DNA of 64,000 nt from Pseudomonadota bacterium (GCA_018822545.1 JAHJKA010000068.1:1-64000), one strand, 5' to 3'. Numbered from the stretch's first letter, positions 26,267-35,213 are shown. The notes: generated from the letters alone by a model not told the origin. Numbers and translations are program-made.

Positions 26267-27052
26267 ATGTCCATCCCCTTAAAACCGCCTGCCAAGGACG
26301 TTGCTGTCAGTTGGCAACAAGATGAAGACCTTATCTTGGCCCAGGATCTGGCCAAACGTCTCGAACTGCCTCTGGTCACCGAGGCCCTAAACGCCGCTTT
26401 CCTCCTTAAGTTTTGCTGCGGCAGGCTGGAGCTCCTGGAGGTTGGGGAAGGAAAACCAGGCACCGTCTTTGTGGATTTCAGCGAGGGCAAGGCCGCCTAT
26501 CGCCGCCTTCATGGCGGTGGCCGCAATCAACCCCTGGCCCGGGCGGTGGGGCTTAAAAAAAACCGCTGCCCCCGTGTCCTTGATGCCACGGCCGGTCTCG
26601 GCAGAGACGCCTTTGTTCTTGCCGCACTCGGTTGTACTGTTCAGCTCGTGGAGCGTTCTGCCATCCTCCACGCCCTTCTTGCGGATGGTTTAAAAAGAGG
26701 TAAAGCTGACGAGCATATCCAAGAAATCATTGCCCGAATGACCCTTAACCACGCCGACGCCCGGCAAATAAACTGCACCGCGGAGGCCCCGGACGTCATC
26801 TATCTTGACCCCATGTACCCGCACCGCAGCAAATCAAGCCTGGTCAAAAAAGAAATGCGCCAGACCAGAGCACTGGTGGGGAGCGATGAGGACGCCGACG
26901 CCCTTCTCGACTGGGCTCTGGCCTGTTGTCCGGGCCGCGTGGTGGTAAAACGTCCGAAAGGAGCGCCCTTTCTTGGGAACAAAAAACCACCCTTAATCAT
27001 CAAGAGCAAAAACAGCCGCTTTGATGTATATTTCCCGGGCTGCTCTAAATAG
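26267..27052 (+). CDS. rsmJ: 16S rRNA G1516 N2-methyltransferase-like
   Basis: 261 residues. Features of RsmJ (DUF548): QDLAKRLELPL near the N-terminus, VDFSEGKAAYRRLHGGGRNQ (about 68-87), the SAM site VLDATAGLGRDAFVLAALG (about 105-123), VQLVERSAILHALL and the catalytic-type VIYLDPMYPHRSKSSLVKKE (about 178-197). It methylates G1516 of 16S rRNA. It diverges from kdsB across a 110-bp gap and is followed by the rhodanese lipoprotein 17 bp later. Confidence 0.9.
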   Translation: MSIPLKPPAKDVAVSWQQDEDLILAQDLAKRLELPLVTEALNAAFLLKFCCGRLELLEVGEGKPGTVFVDFSEGKAAYRRLHGGGRNQPLARAVGLKKNRCPRVLDATAGLGRDAFVLAALGCTVQLVERSAILHALLADGLKRGKADEHIQEIIARMTLNHADARQINCTAEAPDVIYLDPMYPHRSKSSLVKKEMRQTRALVGSDEDADALLDWALACCPGRVVVKRPKGAPFLGNKKPPLIIKSKNSRFDVYFPGCSK

Positions 27053-27069
27053 CCTGTTTCCGATAACCA

Positions 27070-27555
27070 ATGACCAAACCAATGACCATGAATAAAAATA
27101 TCGTTTTCTTACTGCTCCTGATCCTTGCCGGCTGTTCCAGCGAACAACCAGAATCCCAAAAAGAAACCGGCAGGCAAGAGCCGCCCATGGCGCCCCAGCT
27201 CAGCATGGAGCAGAGCCAAAGCCAGAGCCCCTTCACCTCTGTCACGGCCCAGGCGGCCCAGCAGCTTATTACCGACAAGGCCGGCCTTCTCATCCTTGAT
27301 ACCCGAACCACCAATGAGATTCTCAGCAATGGCGCCATTGCCGGTTCGCAGCAGGCCTCCCTGCGCGCCATCTTCCAGGACCAACTGACCGTTGCCAAAG
27401 ACACCCCCATCCTGGTGGTCTGCGCCGTGGGCGGCAGAAGCTTTGCCGCTGGCAAGATCATGATCCAACACGGCTTTACAGAGATTTACAATCTCCGGGG
27501 CGGCCTTGATGAATGGAAAGCGGCCGGTCTGCCGGTGATCTATCCCAAAATGTAA
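27070..27555 (+). CDS. Rhodanese-domain lipoprotein
   Basis: 161 residues. The N-terminal hydrophobic run ends with the lipobox LLILAGC (Cys at about residue 24), so the protein is lipid-anchored in the envelope; starts at 27070 or 27088 are both possible. A Gln/Ser/Pro-rich linker leads to a rhodanese domain (about 60-160): LILDTRTTNEI, PILVVCAVGGRSFAAGKIM with the active-site Cys in the VVCAVGGRS loop, and NLRGGLDEWKAAGLPV. It probably carries persulfide in the periplasm, fitting a sulfur-active organism; the substrate is not known. A bidirectional terminator follows. Confidence 0.88.
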   Translation: MTKPMTMNKNIVFLLLLILAGCSSEQPESQKETGRQEPPMAPQLSMEQSQSQSPFTSVTAQAAQQLITDKAGLLILDTRTTNEILSNGAIAGSQQASLRAIFQDQLTVAKDTPILVVCAVGGRSFAAGKIMIQHGFTEIYNLRGGLDEWKAAGLPVIYPKM

Positions 27556-27630
27556 GCCAATCCTGGATAGTTGCCCAGGGCGGTTGATCGTCAACCTTTT
27601 TCATGACGCTCCACCTGTTACTCCCATTAA

Positions 27631-27671
27631 AAAAAATGGCCTAAGGAGATTTCTCCTTAGGCCATTTTTTT
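27631..27671. terminator. Bidirectional rho-independent terminator
   Basis: AAAAAATGGCCTAAGGAGA and its complement TCTCCTTAGGCCATTTTTT form a near-perfect long stem with an A-tract on one side and a T-tract on the other. It sits between the convergent rhodanese gene and the aminotransferase gene. Confidence 0.95.
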
Positions 27672-27690
27672 ATCAATTTTCAAAAACCTC

Positions 27691-28893
27691 TTAATAATTT
27701 ACCGCCTTATTGAGGGCCTCGGTTATCTGGCGCAGCCGCTCCTCAGAGAGCTTGACCGGCACCTGATAGACCAGGAGACGAGCCATGAGCGCTGCCGATT
27801 GAGGAAGGACATCGGCGTCATAAACCACCCGGCGTTTGCCCTTGCCATCATTGAAGGGCCAGCCAGATTTAGCCAGGGTGGAGCCGGCGAGCAGATGCTC
27901 CCATTTCGGGTAAAAATGCCAAGTATTAGAACCAAAGGCGATGGCGCCGGCGCCGTTTGCCGCCAGGATTTTATTCACTCGGCCAGCGGCCTCGGCATCG
28001 GGCAGGAAGAAGGCGAGGAAGGAGGCGGAATCACCCTTTTCATCAAGAATGGTGCGGAAGGTGACCCCAGGAAGATGGGCCACTGCCTCTTTTAAAGCCG
28101 CTTTATTCTTCTGCTGACGGGCAACGATGTCATCAAGTTTAGCAAGCTGGGCCAAACCAATGGCGCCCTGGAGCTCCATCATCCGGTAATTGAAACCGAT
28201 GAAGCTGCGGCCCTCACCACCACGGCCGCCGGGATTAACGGCATGGTCGTGGCCATGATCGTGATACTCACTCATGTCCCGCCACAATTTTTCATCATTG
28301 GTGATGATCATGCCACCTTCACCGGTGGTGATGGTCTTCACCGCATCAAAGGAAAAGGTGCCACAGGCACCAAAGCTGCCTAAGGCCTTGCCGTTTAATT
28401 TACCACCTGGGGCCTGGGCCGTATCCTCAAGCACGGGGATGCCGTGTTTGTTCGCCACAGCCAGGATCTCGTGAATGCGGGCCTGGGCGCCAAGCATGTG
28501 CACCGGAATAATGAGCTTGGTTTTTGGAGTGATCTTCTTCGCAAGATCCACAGGATCCATATTAAGGGTCTCGTCGACCTCGGTAAAGACCGGTACCGCA
28601 CCCACATCAAAGATCGCCTCCCAGGTGGCGACAAAGGTAAACCCTTGAGTAATGACCTCATCGCCGGGCCCAATACCAAGGGCGGCCATGGCCACCTTGA
28701 GGGCGGCTGTACCAGAGGTTACCGCCTGGCCATGCTCCGCACCGCAATAGGCGGCAAATTTGCCCTCAAACTCACGGACCTTGAAAATACCCTTACGCTG
28801 CTCGCCAAATTCATAACGAAACAGCACGCCGGTGTCCAGGACATCCATGATCTCTTTCTTCTCTTCTGCTCCAAAAACCTCAAAACCCGGCAT
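27691..28893 (-). CDS. DegT-family aminotransferase, KdnA-like
   Basis: 400 residues, PLP-dependent fold type I. ATG at 28893 follows GGAGAG. PLP marks: TSGTAALKVAMAA (about 59-71), VLEDTAQAPGG (154-164) with Asp157, and the Schiff-base Lys186 in SFDAVKTITTGEGG. The N-terminus MPGFEVFGAEEKKE, FRYEF, the DHGHDH block (about 212-217), GDSASFLAFFLP and a Trp-His segment near the C-terminus closely match what I remember of Shewanella KdnA, which puts an amino group on C8 of Kdo. Its neighbours, an Fe-ADH (KdnB family) and kdsB, are the partners known for Kdo8N. The family call is firm; KdnA is an inference. Confidence 0.8.
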   Translation of the reverse strand: MPGFEVFGAEEKKEIMDVLDTGVLFRYEFGEQRKGIFKVREFEGKFAAYCGAEHGQAVTSGTAALKVAMAALGIGPGDEVITQGFTFVATWEAIFDVGAVPVFTEVDETLNMDPVDLAKKITPKTKLIIPVHMLGAQARIHEILAVANKHGIPVLEDTAQAPGGKLNGKALGSFGACGTFSFDAVKTITTGEGGMIITNDEKLWRDMSEYHDHGHDHAVNPGGRGGEGRSFIGFNYRMMELQGAIGLAQLAKLDDIVARQQKNKAALKEAVAHLPGVTFRTILDEKGDSASFLAFFLPDAEAAGRVNKILAANGAGAIAFGSNTWHFYPKWEHLLAGSTLAKSGWPFNDGKGKRRVVYDADVLPQSAALMARLLVYQVPVKLSEERLRQITEALNKAVNY

Positions 28894-28954
28894 GATCTCT
28901 CTCCAGTTTTATTATAGCTTATGTAAATTTCAATTCTTGAACCAAGTAGTTCGT

Positions 28955-29118
28955 AGGTGCCTTGAAAAATGAGCTCTTTCGTTCGAGTTCGAGGAGCAGG
29001 TGACATTTAAAGCACCCCAAGAGTACTTCCATTGGGCGCGCAGCATATATCTATATGTGAGCATTTAAATGTCGCCAGCGACGAAGAAATCGGGGGAAAG
29101 AGCCATTTTTAAAGGTGC
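28955..29118. repeat. 164-bp imperfect inverted repeat
   Basis: The arm 28955-29013 (AGGTGCCTTGAAAAATGAGC onwards) matches the reverse complement of 29061-29118 at roughly three positions in four, including CTCTTTC and GACATTTAAA. A 47-bp centre separates the arms. No ORF or transposase is present. It could be a decayed miniature element or a long transcribed hairpin between the two genes. Confidence 0.6.
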
Positions 29119-29129
29119 CCCACCCAACC

Positions 29130-30302
29130 TTACCAGCCTTTGTGCGCGACCTCATACACCGCAATAACATCGTCAAGGGTGGGCTTCCGAGGATTATTCT
29201 CCACGGGCCTGGTGACAGTGAGGGCTATTTTTGCCATCTCAGGGATCATGTCAGCCGGGATATCCAAATCAGCAAGACAGGTGGGAATATCCACATCGTT
29301 ATTGAGATTATACACTGCCTCAACTGCTGTGCCGGCAGCCTCGCGCAGACTCATATCGCTGATATCATAGCCCATGATGTCGGCAATGCGCGCGTATTTA
29401 AGGGGATCACCAATGATATTATAGTTAACCACAAAGGGCATAAGAACGGCGTTAGCCAGGCCATGGGGGATACCAAACATGCCGCCTAAGGGGTAGGCCA
29501 TGGCATGGATGAGGCCGACACCGGCTGTGGCCAGGGCCTTGCCACCGAGCAGTGAACCCAGCATCATGCCGGTACGCGCCTCAATATTGCCGCCGTTCGC
29601 GTAGGCGATGGGCAGGTTCTGGCTGATAAGTTCCATGGCCTCAATAGCATAGATATCAGAGAGGGCATGGGCCTGGACAGAGGTGAAGGCCTCCATGGCA
29701 TGGACAAAGGCGTCGATGCCCGGTGCTGCCGTCACATGGGGAGGCAGGGTCACGGTGAGGGCCGGATCAAGGACAGCAGCATCCGGATAGAGGGGGTCGC
29801 CGTTCATACCGCCCTTGCTTTTTGTTTTTTCATTGATAAAGACGGCGGTAAAGGTCACCTCGGCGCCGGTGCCGGCCGTGGTGGGCACCATGATCTTCGG
29901 CACACCCGGTTTTTTAATCTTACCAAGGCCAAGATAATCCTCGGCCTTGCCGCCGTTGGTGATCAGAATACTGATGGCCTTGGCCACATCCATGGCAGAA
30001 CCGCCACCAGCGCCAATAACACAATCGCAGCAACTTTTTTTGGCAAGATCAGCGCCTTCATCAGCTAACAAAAGGCCCGGCTCAGGATCAACATGGTCAA
30101 AAAGAACATAGGGGGTACCAGCCGCCTCAAGGGGAGCAGTGATTTTATCCAGGAGGCCCACAGTTTTAAGGCTCGGATCAACAACCAGGAAAACCTTGCT
30201 CCCACCACAATCTTTTACCACCTGGGCGAGACTCTCCACCATACCGACCCCAAAATGAATCTGGGTGGGTTGGGTAACAATAAATTTTTTCGATGCAATC
30301 AT
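29130..30302 (-). CDS. Iron-containing alcohol dehydrogenase
   Basis: 390 residues, group III Fe-ADH. NAD site CVIGAGGGSAMDVAKAIS (about 95-112), VPTTAGTGAEVT (about 138-149), metal ligands in GIDAFVHAMEAF (about 196-207) and in GLIHAMAYPLGGMFGIPHGL (about 261-280). Members oxidise or reduce simple alcohols and polyols. KdnB, the Kdo C8 oxidase, also belongs here, and the KdnA-like gene lies 236 bp downstream on the same strand, so a KdnB role is possible. The sequence looks like general propanediol/ethanol-type Fe-ADH, so a fermentative role is equally open. Confidence 0.9.
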   Translation of the reverse strand: MIASKKFIVTQPTQIHFGVGMVESLAQVVKDCGGSKVFLVVDPSLKTVGLLDKITAPLEAAGTPYVLFDHVDPEPGLLLADEGADLAKKSCCDCVIGAGGGSAMDVAKAISILITNGGKAEDYLGLGKIKKPGVPKIMVPTTAGTGAEVTFTAVFINEKTKSKGGMNGDPLYPDAAVLDPALTVTLPPHVTAAPGIDAFVHAMEAFTSVQAHALSDIYAIEAMELISQNLPIAYANGGNIEARTGMMLGSLLGGKALATAGVGLIHAMAYPLGGMFGIPHGLANAVLMPFVVNYNIIGDPLKYARIADIMGYDISDMSLREAAGTAVEAVYNLNNDVDIPTCLADLDIPADMIPEMAKIALTVTRPVENNPRKPTLDDVIAVYEVAHKGW

Positions 30303-30493
30303 TTGGCTTTCCTTTTATATGATCATTAAGAACTGCGTATTCACTGATTTACAAGACGATGCTTATTAAGGATTTACTATTGCCTGGTCAAAATGCGATA
30401 ATAGTACCTTAACCAGCACCCTGGCAACAATAAAAGGCCGACCACAGTTTCAATCTTCTGCCTTTATAAAAAATTTTACAATCAGAGTCCTTC

Positions 30494-31036
30494 GTGCCCT
30501 ATCACATTTCCCGCTCCGAAAAAAAACGTCAGGCCAAGCAGATAGAAGATATCGCCAATGAATTGGCAATTCTCTCCTCCCCACAGGTCAAGAAACTACC
30601 CTGCGATGATTTCCTCAAACAGGAGATCATCAACACCCAGACTTTAAAGGGTGGTGCCCGCAAGAGACAGATCAAGTTCATCACCAAGCAGATCAGAGAA
30701 ATTGATCCAGAACCCCTGCTCAACTTCTTAGAAGAACGCAAAGGATCACAGCTCAAAAAAAATGCTGAGTTCCATGAACTCGAACGCTTGCGCGACGACA
30801 TCATTTCTGATGTTCTGGCCGCGGTGGAAGATGCCTTCCGTGACGATAAACCCCTGGGCGACGATTGGCCCTCCCCTGCCCTGGAAAAGGCCCATTCCCT
30901 CTTCCCCAACCTGGACATCATGGTTATCAGGAAATCGGCGAAGCGGTTTACCCGGAGCCGCAAGATCACCTATACCCGCGAAATTTTCCGCGCCTTGAAG
31001 GCGGCTGCCGAGTCAAGCAAGCTCCACAAGGAGTAG
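30494..31036 (+). CDS. darP: Ribosome-associated protein DarP (YjgA, DUF615)
   Basis: 180 residues, highly charged and helical. The start is a GTG at 30494. Family pattern: SRSEKKRQAKQIEDIANELA (about 6-25), LPCDDFLKQEI (about 36-46), GARKRQIKFITKQIREIDPE (about 54-73) and a basic C-terminus. DarP assists late 50S assembly at the peptidyl-transferase centre. The PPC-domain gene starts 4 bp after its stop, so the two are cotranscribed. Confidence 0.88.
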   Translation: MPYHISRSEKKRQAKQIEDIANELAILSSPQVKKLPCDDFLKQEIINTQTLKGGARKRQIKFITKQIREIDPEPLLNFLEERKGSQLKKNAEFHELERLRDDIISDVLAAVEDAFRDDKPLGDDWPSPALEKAHSLFPNLDIMVIRKSAKRFTRSRKITYTREIFRALKAAAESSKLHKE

Positions 31037-31040
31037 GAAT

Positions 31041-31481
31041 ATGGACTACCGCGCAGGCACCATGAACCGCGTCTTTGTGGCGCGTTTTGACCAGGGCGAC
31101 GATTTTCTGGGCGGCCTCCAGGACCTGGTCAGGAAGGAACAGATCAGAAACGGCTGGTTTCACTGCATCGGCGGCCTGGCCGAAGCGGATGTCGTCATCG
31201 GCCCCAAAGAGCCGACCATGCCGCCGGAGCCGATTTGGCACAAGGTGGACTCACCAAGAGAATTGCTGGGCACCGGCTCCATCTACTGGGACGAGCATGA
31301 CGAGCCGAAAATCCATCTCCACACCGCGCTTGGCGACCACGGCACATCCATGACCGTCTGCACCCGCAAGGGCACCAAGGTCTATCTGGTCATCGAGGTC
31401 TATATCGTCGAGATCACCGGCTTTACCGCCAGCCGCCCCTGGTACGACGAGGGCGGCTTCAACCGTCTGCGTTTTGATTAA
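31041..31481 (+). CDS. PPC/DUF296-domain DNA-binding protein
   Basis: 146 residues, one PPC domain. VFVARFDQGDDFLGGLQDL (about 11-29), GWFHCIGGLAEADVVIG (about 39-55), GTGSIYWDEHDEPKIHLHTAL (about 77-97) with the two conserved metal-type histidines, and VYLVIEVYIVEIT (about 112-124). In plants the domain pairs with AT-hooks; single-domain bacterial forms have unknown roles, maybe metal-binding trimers. Cotranscribed with darP. A terminator follows at 31573. Confidence 0.88.
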   Translation: MDYRAGTMNRVFVARFDQGDDFLGGLQDLVRKEQIRNGWFHCIGGLAEADVVIGPKEPTMPPEPIWHKVDSPRELLGTGSIYWDEHDEPKIHLHTALGDHGTSMTVCTRKGTKVYLVIEVYIVEITGFTASRPWYDEGGFNRLRFD

Positions 31482-31863
31482 CCAACCGCCCATAGCAGAC
31501 AGTCTGCTTTAGACCTGACAGCGTCAGCCCTTTCTCACAGATATCCTGCTCCTGGCCCAGGCATCAGGACATAAAAAAGCCTTATAGCATCGATGCTGTA
31601 AGGCTTTTTTTTACCACAAGGGCACTCTTTTCAGTACCCCCTTGCGGGGTATAGGTTTCGTTCGAGCAGGCCAGCTGCTCAACTCAGCTTTATACCCCTC
31701 TGGCCCGAGGGGCTGTTTTATTTGCAGAGCACGCCCCCACGGGTATCACGCCACAGGAAGCTCGACTTGCAATGGCGGCAAGGAAAGACGGCATTCGCTT
31801 GCGCTATTGGTCCATGGCAGGAGAATTGTTTTCTGCCCTGCTTTCCACGGCATGGCGATTCTG
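31482..31863. other. Intergenic spacer with terminator and repeat remnants
   Basis: About 380 bp between convergent genes. It holds the terminator at 31573-31612, then TTACCACAAGGGCACTC (31611 on), a short relative of the dispersed repeat, and TACCCCCTTGCGGGGTA near 31636, which echoes the loop of copy 2. No CDS is supported. Confidence 0.5.
31573..31612. terminator. Rho-independent terminator
   Basis: AAAAAAGCCTTATAGCAT pairs with ATGCTGTAAGGCTTTTTT with one mismatch and a CG loop; a T-tract of eight follows. It ends the darP-PPC transcript. Confidence 0.93.
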
Positions 31864-32715
31864 CTACATGGCCATGACGCCGAGACCGCCTACAATAATA
31901 GCTGCGCCCAGCAATCGTCTCTGCCAGTGGGTGCGCTCATCAAAATAAAAGATGGACAGGAAGGTCGCAATCACGATGCCGGCATTGGTGTATGAGACGA
32001 CCTCTGCTGAGGGCAGGTAGCGCATGGCGTGAATGACCAAGGCATAGGCAAGACCGATACTGAGGCCACCAACGAGCAGTGCCGGCGGAGCGATCCGCTG
32101 TTGGGGTATCCACCTGCCGGTGCGGCGTTTGAGTATCCCGCACATGGTCAGCCAGGAGGCAAAATAACCCACAGAGACAAAACCGATCAGCCCAACAAAG
32201 CTCGGGATACTGGCGGTGGCCGCCTTGTCACTGAGGGAATAGATGCTGGTGGCGAACATGGCCAGCAAGGCCCAGGCAAACGCCTTGCGATCCGAGCTTG
32301 GCCGCAAGGCGCTGGAGGAGAGGATCCACAAGCCGGTTATACTGATGACGATGCCCATCCAGACCGTGTGACGCAGGGCCTCACCGCTCAGCAAAGTGCC
32401 CCAGATTACGATGAGAAGAGGAGAACTGCGCACCAACGGATACACCAAGGCGACAGGGGCGTGTTCATAGGCCTTGTGCAGGCCAAAAAAATAGACCGCA
32501 TTGGCGGTGGCTGAGGTGACGAGCAGGGCGACAAAGCCGGGCGTCCAGGCAACCTCCTGTATTAATACATACAGCCCCCAGGGCCCGAAGATCACGAGAT
32601 GAGCCAGCAGCACCCACCACAGCGGGAAGGCCCCGCGTGCCTGTTGGCGAGCGATGAGATTCCAGGCAACATGCATGACCACGGAGGCGCCAACGGCGAG
32701 GGCTGACTCGTTCAT
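31864..32715 (-). CDS. EamA-family (DMT) transporter, last gene of the phn operon
   Basis: 283 residues with ten hydrophobic segments in two EamA repeats. Marks: HVAWNLIARQQA near the N-terminus, YPLVRSSPLLIVIWG (about 95-109) and the second repeat from about 144. DMT transporters move small metabolites or amines across the inner membrane. Its start overlaps the phnP stop by 4 bp, so it is translated with the phosphonate genes; a substrate or by-product of phosphonate use is likely. No specific cargo can be read. Confidence 0.88.
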   Translation of the reverse strand: MNESALAVGASVVMHVAWNLIARQQARGAFPLWWVLLAHLVIFGPWGLYVLIQEVAWTPGFVALLVTSATANAVYFFGLHKAYEHAPVALVYPLVRSSPLLIVIWGTLLSGEALRHTVWMGIVISITGLWILSSSALRPSSDRKAFAWALLAMFATSIYSLSDKAATASIPSFVGLIGFVSVGYFASWLTMCGILKRRTGRWIPQQRIAPPALLVGGLSIGLAYALVIHAMRYLPSAEVVSYTNAGIVIATFLSIFYFDERTHWQRRLLGAAIIVGGLGVMAM

Positions 32716-33524
32716 TTTGCTGTCGGGATCACGTTAACGGTTTGCCCAGCGGCAGCGACAAAAACTCCCTCGGGCAACAGTTCCATTCCATCTGTGGCGA
32801 TTTGCATATGGGGCGGCAGCACATCTTGGTGGTGGTGGAGCCAGACATCGAAGCTGTGACTTATATGGGTCAAACAGATGCGGGCCGAGGTGAAGTCAGC
32901 GGCAAGACGTAACGCCAGTGTAAAGTCATTATGATTGGCGGGTTGGCTTTCTTGGGGAGGATGGGTGCAGTCTAAAACAATATGGTCTGGCTGCCATTTT
33001 TTTAAGAAACGTCGGGTTTCAGGTGGCAGGCCCGCCGTGTCACAGAGGTAGGCAATACGGATCGTGTCATCCTGAAAACAATACCCCAAGGTCATTTTTG
33101 AATGATTCAGAGGGACCGGCGTAACATCCAAGCTCCCGAAGGCCTTTGTTTCAAAGGCCTGCATGACCGGAGAAAAATCAAGAATGCCGGGGTGGTTGAA
33201 CAGATCGGCACAGCCGTGCTGATCCGCAGGTCCATGCACGGGCATAAGGGTGTTACAGCCCCAACGCAGCTGAAAAAGGCCCTGGACATGATCCATATGG
33301 TAATGGGTCAGAAAAATTCTCGTCAGGCTGCCGGCCGGAAAACGCCTCCCTAAATCAGGGAGGCCGCCGTCAACAAGGATGGACTCCTCGGCAGTCTCGA
33401 TCAAAACGGAGCAGGGCTTTCGGCCAAGGCTGTTGTCTCGTTGCGCTGCTCGGCAAACCAGGCAGGTGCAGCCATAAACAGGGACACCGCCGGCGGCGCC
33501 GGTTCCTAAAAATTTTAACCGCAT
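32712..33524 (-). CDS. phnP: Phosphoribosyl 1,2-cyclic phosphate phosphodiesterase
   Basis: 270 residues from the ATG at 33524, which begins the typical MRLKFLGTGAAGGVPVYGC. Metallo-beta-lactamase fold: a Cys pair in CTCLVC (about 19-24) and the metal site HYHMDHVQG (about 77-85). PhnP opens the cyclic phosphate made by C-P lyase, giving ribose 1,5-bisphosphate for PhnN. It overlaps phnN by 10 bp and the EamA gene by 4 bp. Confidence 0.93.
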   Translation of the reverse strand: MRLKFLGTGAAGGVPVYGCTCLVCRAAQRDNSLGRKPCSVLIETAEESILVDGGLPDLGRRFPAGSLTRIFLTHYHMDHVQGLFQLRWGCNTLMPVHGPADQHGCADLFNHPGILDFSPVMQAFETKAFGSLDVTPVPLNHSKMTLGYCFQDDTIRIAYLCDTAGLPPETRRFLKKWQPDHIVLDCTHPPQESQPANHNDFTLALRLAADFTSARICLTHISHSFDVWLHHHQDVLPPHMQIATDGMELLPEGVFVAAAGQTVNVIPTAK

Positions 33525-34069
33525 ACCTTTTCCTTTAAAAGCCGGACAAAGCCTTCCCCTGCCTCGTGTAAAGGACCGGAATTGTCCAGGGTGATCAGGC
33601 CCGGATGGCTGATTTGACAAAATTTCCCGGCGCGCTCGAGACGCTTCTTGATTTCCGTGCTGTTCTCCCGGCCTCGCTGCCCCAACCGTTCACAAAGGAC
33701 AGCAAGAGGTGCCGTTATAAGCAGGGCGCGAAGCCGTGGATATTTTAGCCGGGCCTCGTCCAGATAGCCTCTCGAACCGTTAACCACAACATCCATCCCC
33801 TGGGTGAGCCACTGGTCGATTTCAACACCAATGCCATAGTGCAACCCATGACTCCGCCAGTGCATGGCAAAGAGGCCCTTGCCAAGACGGCAGGCAAACT
33901 CCTGCCCGGACAATGCCACATGGTTTTCACTGCCATGATCCGGGGGACGAGTAATGTAGCGGTGGGCAAAGGCCACCGCCGTGTCACCACCAAGACGCCC
34001 TCGGGCATAGGAGAGAACAGCGTCTTTCCCCGCCCCCGAGGGCCCGATGACATAGAAAAGCTCAGCCAT
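33515..34069 (-). CDS. phnN: Ribose 1,5-bisphosphate phosphokinase
   Basis: 184 residues from the ATG at 34069. P-loop kinase starting MAELFYVIGPSGAGKDAVLS, with RYITRPPDHGSENHVAL (about 38-54) and NGSRGYLDEA (about 99-108). PhnN phosphorylates ribose 1,5-bisphosphate to PRPP, the last step that feeds phosphonate carbon into nucleotide pools. It overlaps phnM by 8 bp. Confidence 0.92.
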   Translation of the reverse strand: MAELFYVIGPSGAGKDAVLSYARGRLGGDTAVAFAHRYITRPPDHGSENHVALSGQEFACRLGKGLFAMHWRSHGLHYGIGVEIDQWLTQGMDVVVNGSRGYLDEARLKYPRLRALLITAPLAVLCERLGQRGRENSTEIKKRLERAGKFCQISHPGLITLDNSGPLHEAGEGFVRLLKEKVCG

Positions 34070-35213
34070 GATTGTACGTGGCCCTATAGACCTCACGGCC
34101 TTTACACCACACCCGGCATATCTGCGGCAGGCCACCAGGGAGGTCAACAGCAATCAAATCGGCCCGTTTCCCCTCTCTGATCTCACCTCGATCCTCAAGA
34201 CGAGCGGCCCGCGCCGGATGGGCAGTAACAAGTCGAACCGCCTCGGCAAGGTTCAGGTCAGAGTACTCGGGCAGACGGAAAATGGCCATGATCAGTGCCG
34301 CCGGCGAATAATCAGCGCACAGACAATCCGCCACCCCTTCCTGGATTGCATCAATAGCCCGCATGGAACCGGACTGACTCTGGCCGCGCATCAGGTTAGG
34401 GGCCCCAAAGATGGTGACCATTCCGGCTTTTTTGGCGGCATGGGCCGCCTCCAGGGTGATGGGAAATTCGGCGATGTCGGCACCTGCTGCCCGCATGGTT
34501 TCAACCCTTTGGGGTGAATCGTCATCATGGCTGGCAAGGGCAACTTTATTACGATGGGCACATTCGGCTAGGGTTTGGATACGCTGGAAGGCACCTTCAC
34601 CGGCGGCAATCTTTTGCGCCAGGATTTGATCAAGTTCTTTATCTGTTTTTTTATAGTTCTTGGTCAGATACCGCCGATAACTGGCTATATCCTTAAACTG
34701 GCCCTGTCCCGGGGTATGGTCCATCAGGGAGATAAGATGCGCCTTTTGTTCATCAAGCAATTTACAGAGTGCCGGCAGGGCAGCCTCATCCGTGATCTCA
34801 TACCGGCAGTGCAGACGGTTATCTACCAGGCCGTGGAGCTGCCACTGATGCATGGTCTCAACTAATGTCGTTGCCATCTCGTTATTACGGACGCCAAGCT
34901 CTTCACCGGCAAAAGAGATGGCATGAAAGACGGTGGTGATGCCGGCCGCGGCATTGCGCTTGTCGGCCTGGGCACAACCGAAGTCCAAAGGAAAATGGAC
35001 GTTTGGCCGGGGCTCCACCTCTTTTTCCAGGGCATCGCAATGGAGATCAATCATGCCCGGCATCACGGTCATGCCATGCAGATTGATCTCCGTTCCCCCC
35101 TGAGCGCTCTCCGGAGCAATGGCCAGGATTTCACCGTCTTCGATGAGCAGCGCGCTGTTATCAATAGTCTCATCAGGCAATACCAGGCGACAGCCGGTCA
35201 AATAGATCTTCAT
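34062..35213 (-). CDS. phnM: Ribophosphonate triphosphate hydrolase
   Basis: 383 residues, amidohydrolase fold. MIDLHCDALEKEVEPRPNVH (about 55-74) carries metal ligands; LMDHTPGQGQFKD (about 162-174), ASHDDDSPQRVE (about 226-237) and a late CADYSPAAL follow. PhnM removes pyrophosphate from ribophosphonate triphosphate to give the C-P lyase substrate. Start ATG at 35213 overlaps the phnL stop by 4 bp. Confidence 0.95.
   Translation of the reverse strand: MKIYLTGCRLVLPDETIDNSALLIEDGEILAIAPESAQGGTEINLHGMTVMPGMIDLHCDALEKEVEPRPNVHFPLDFGCAQADKRNAAAGITTVFHAISFAGEELGVRNNEMATTLVETMHQWQLHGLVDNRLHCRYEITDEAALPALCKLLDEQKAHLISLMDHTPGQGQFKDIASYRRYLTKNYKKTDKELDQILAQKIAAGEGAFQRIQTLAECAHRNKVALASHDDDSPQRVETMRAAGADIAEFPITLEAAHAAKKAGMVTIFGAPNLMRGQSQSGSMRAIDAIQEGVADCLCADYSPAALIMAIFRLPEYSDLNLAEAVRLVTAHPARAARLEDRGEIREGKRADLIAVDLPGGLPQICRVWCKGREVYRATYNHG

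Noticed and set aside
28976..29000. Possible tRNA T-arm (GTTCGAGTTCG)
   Set aside because: No matching acceptor, anticodon arm or CCA end; the stretch belongs to the imperfect inverted repeat.
31642..31995. 117-residue plus-strand frame
   Set aside because: Spans repeat remnants and the 3' end of the EamA gene; no coding signal.
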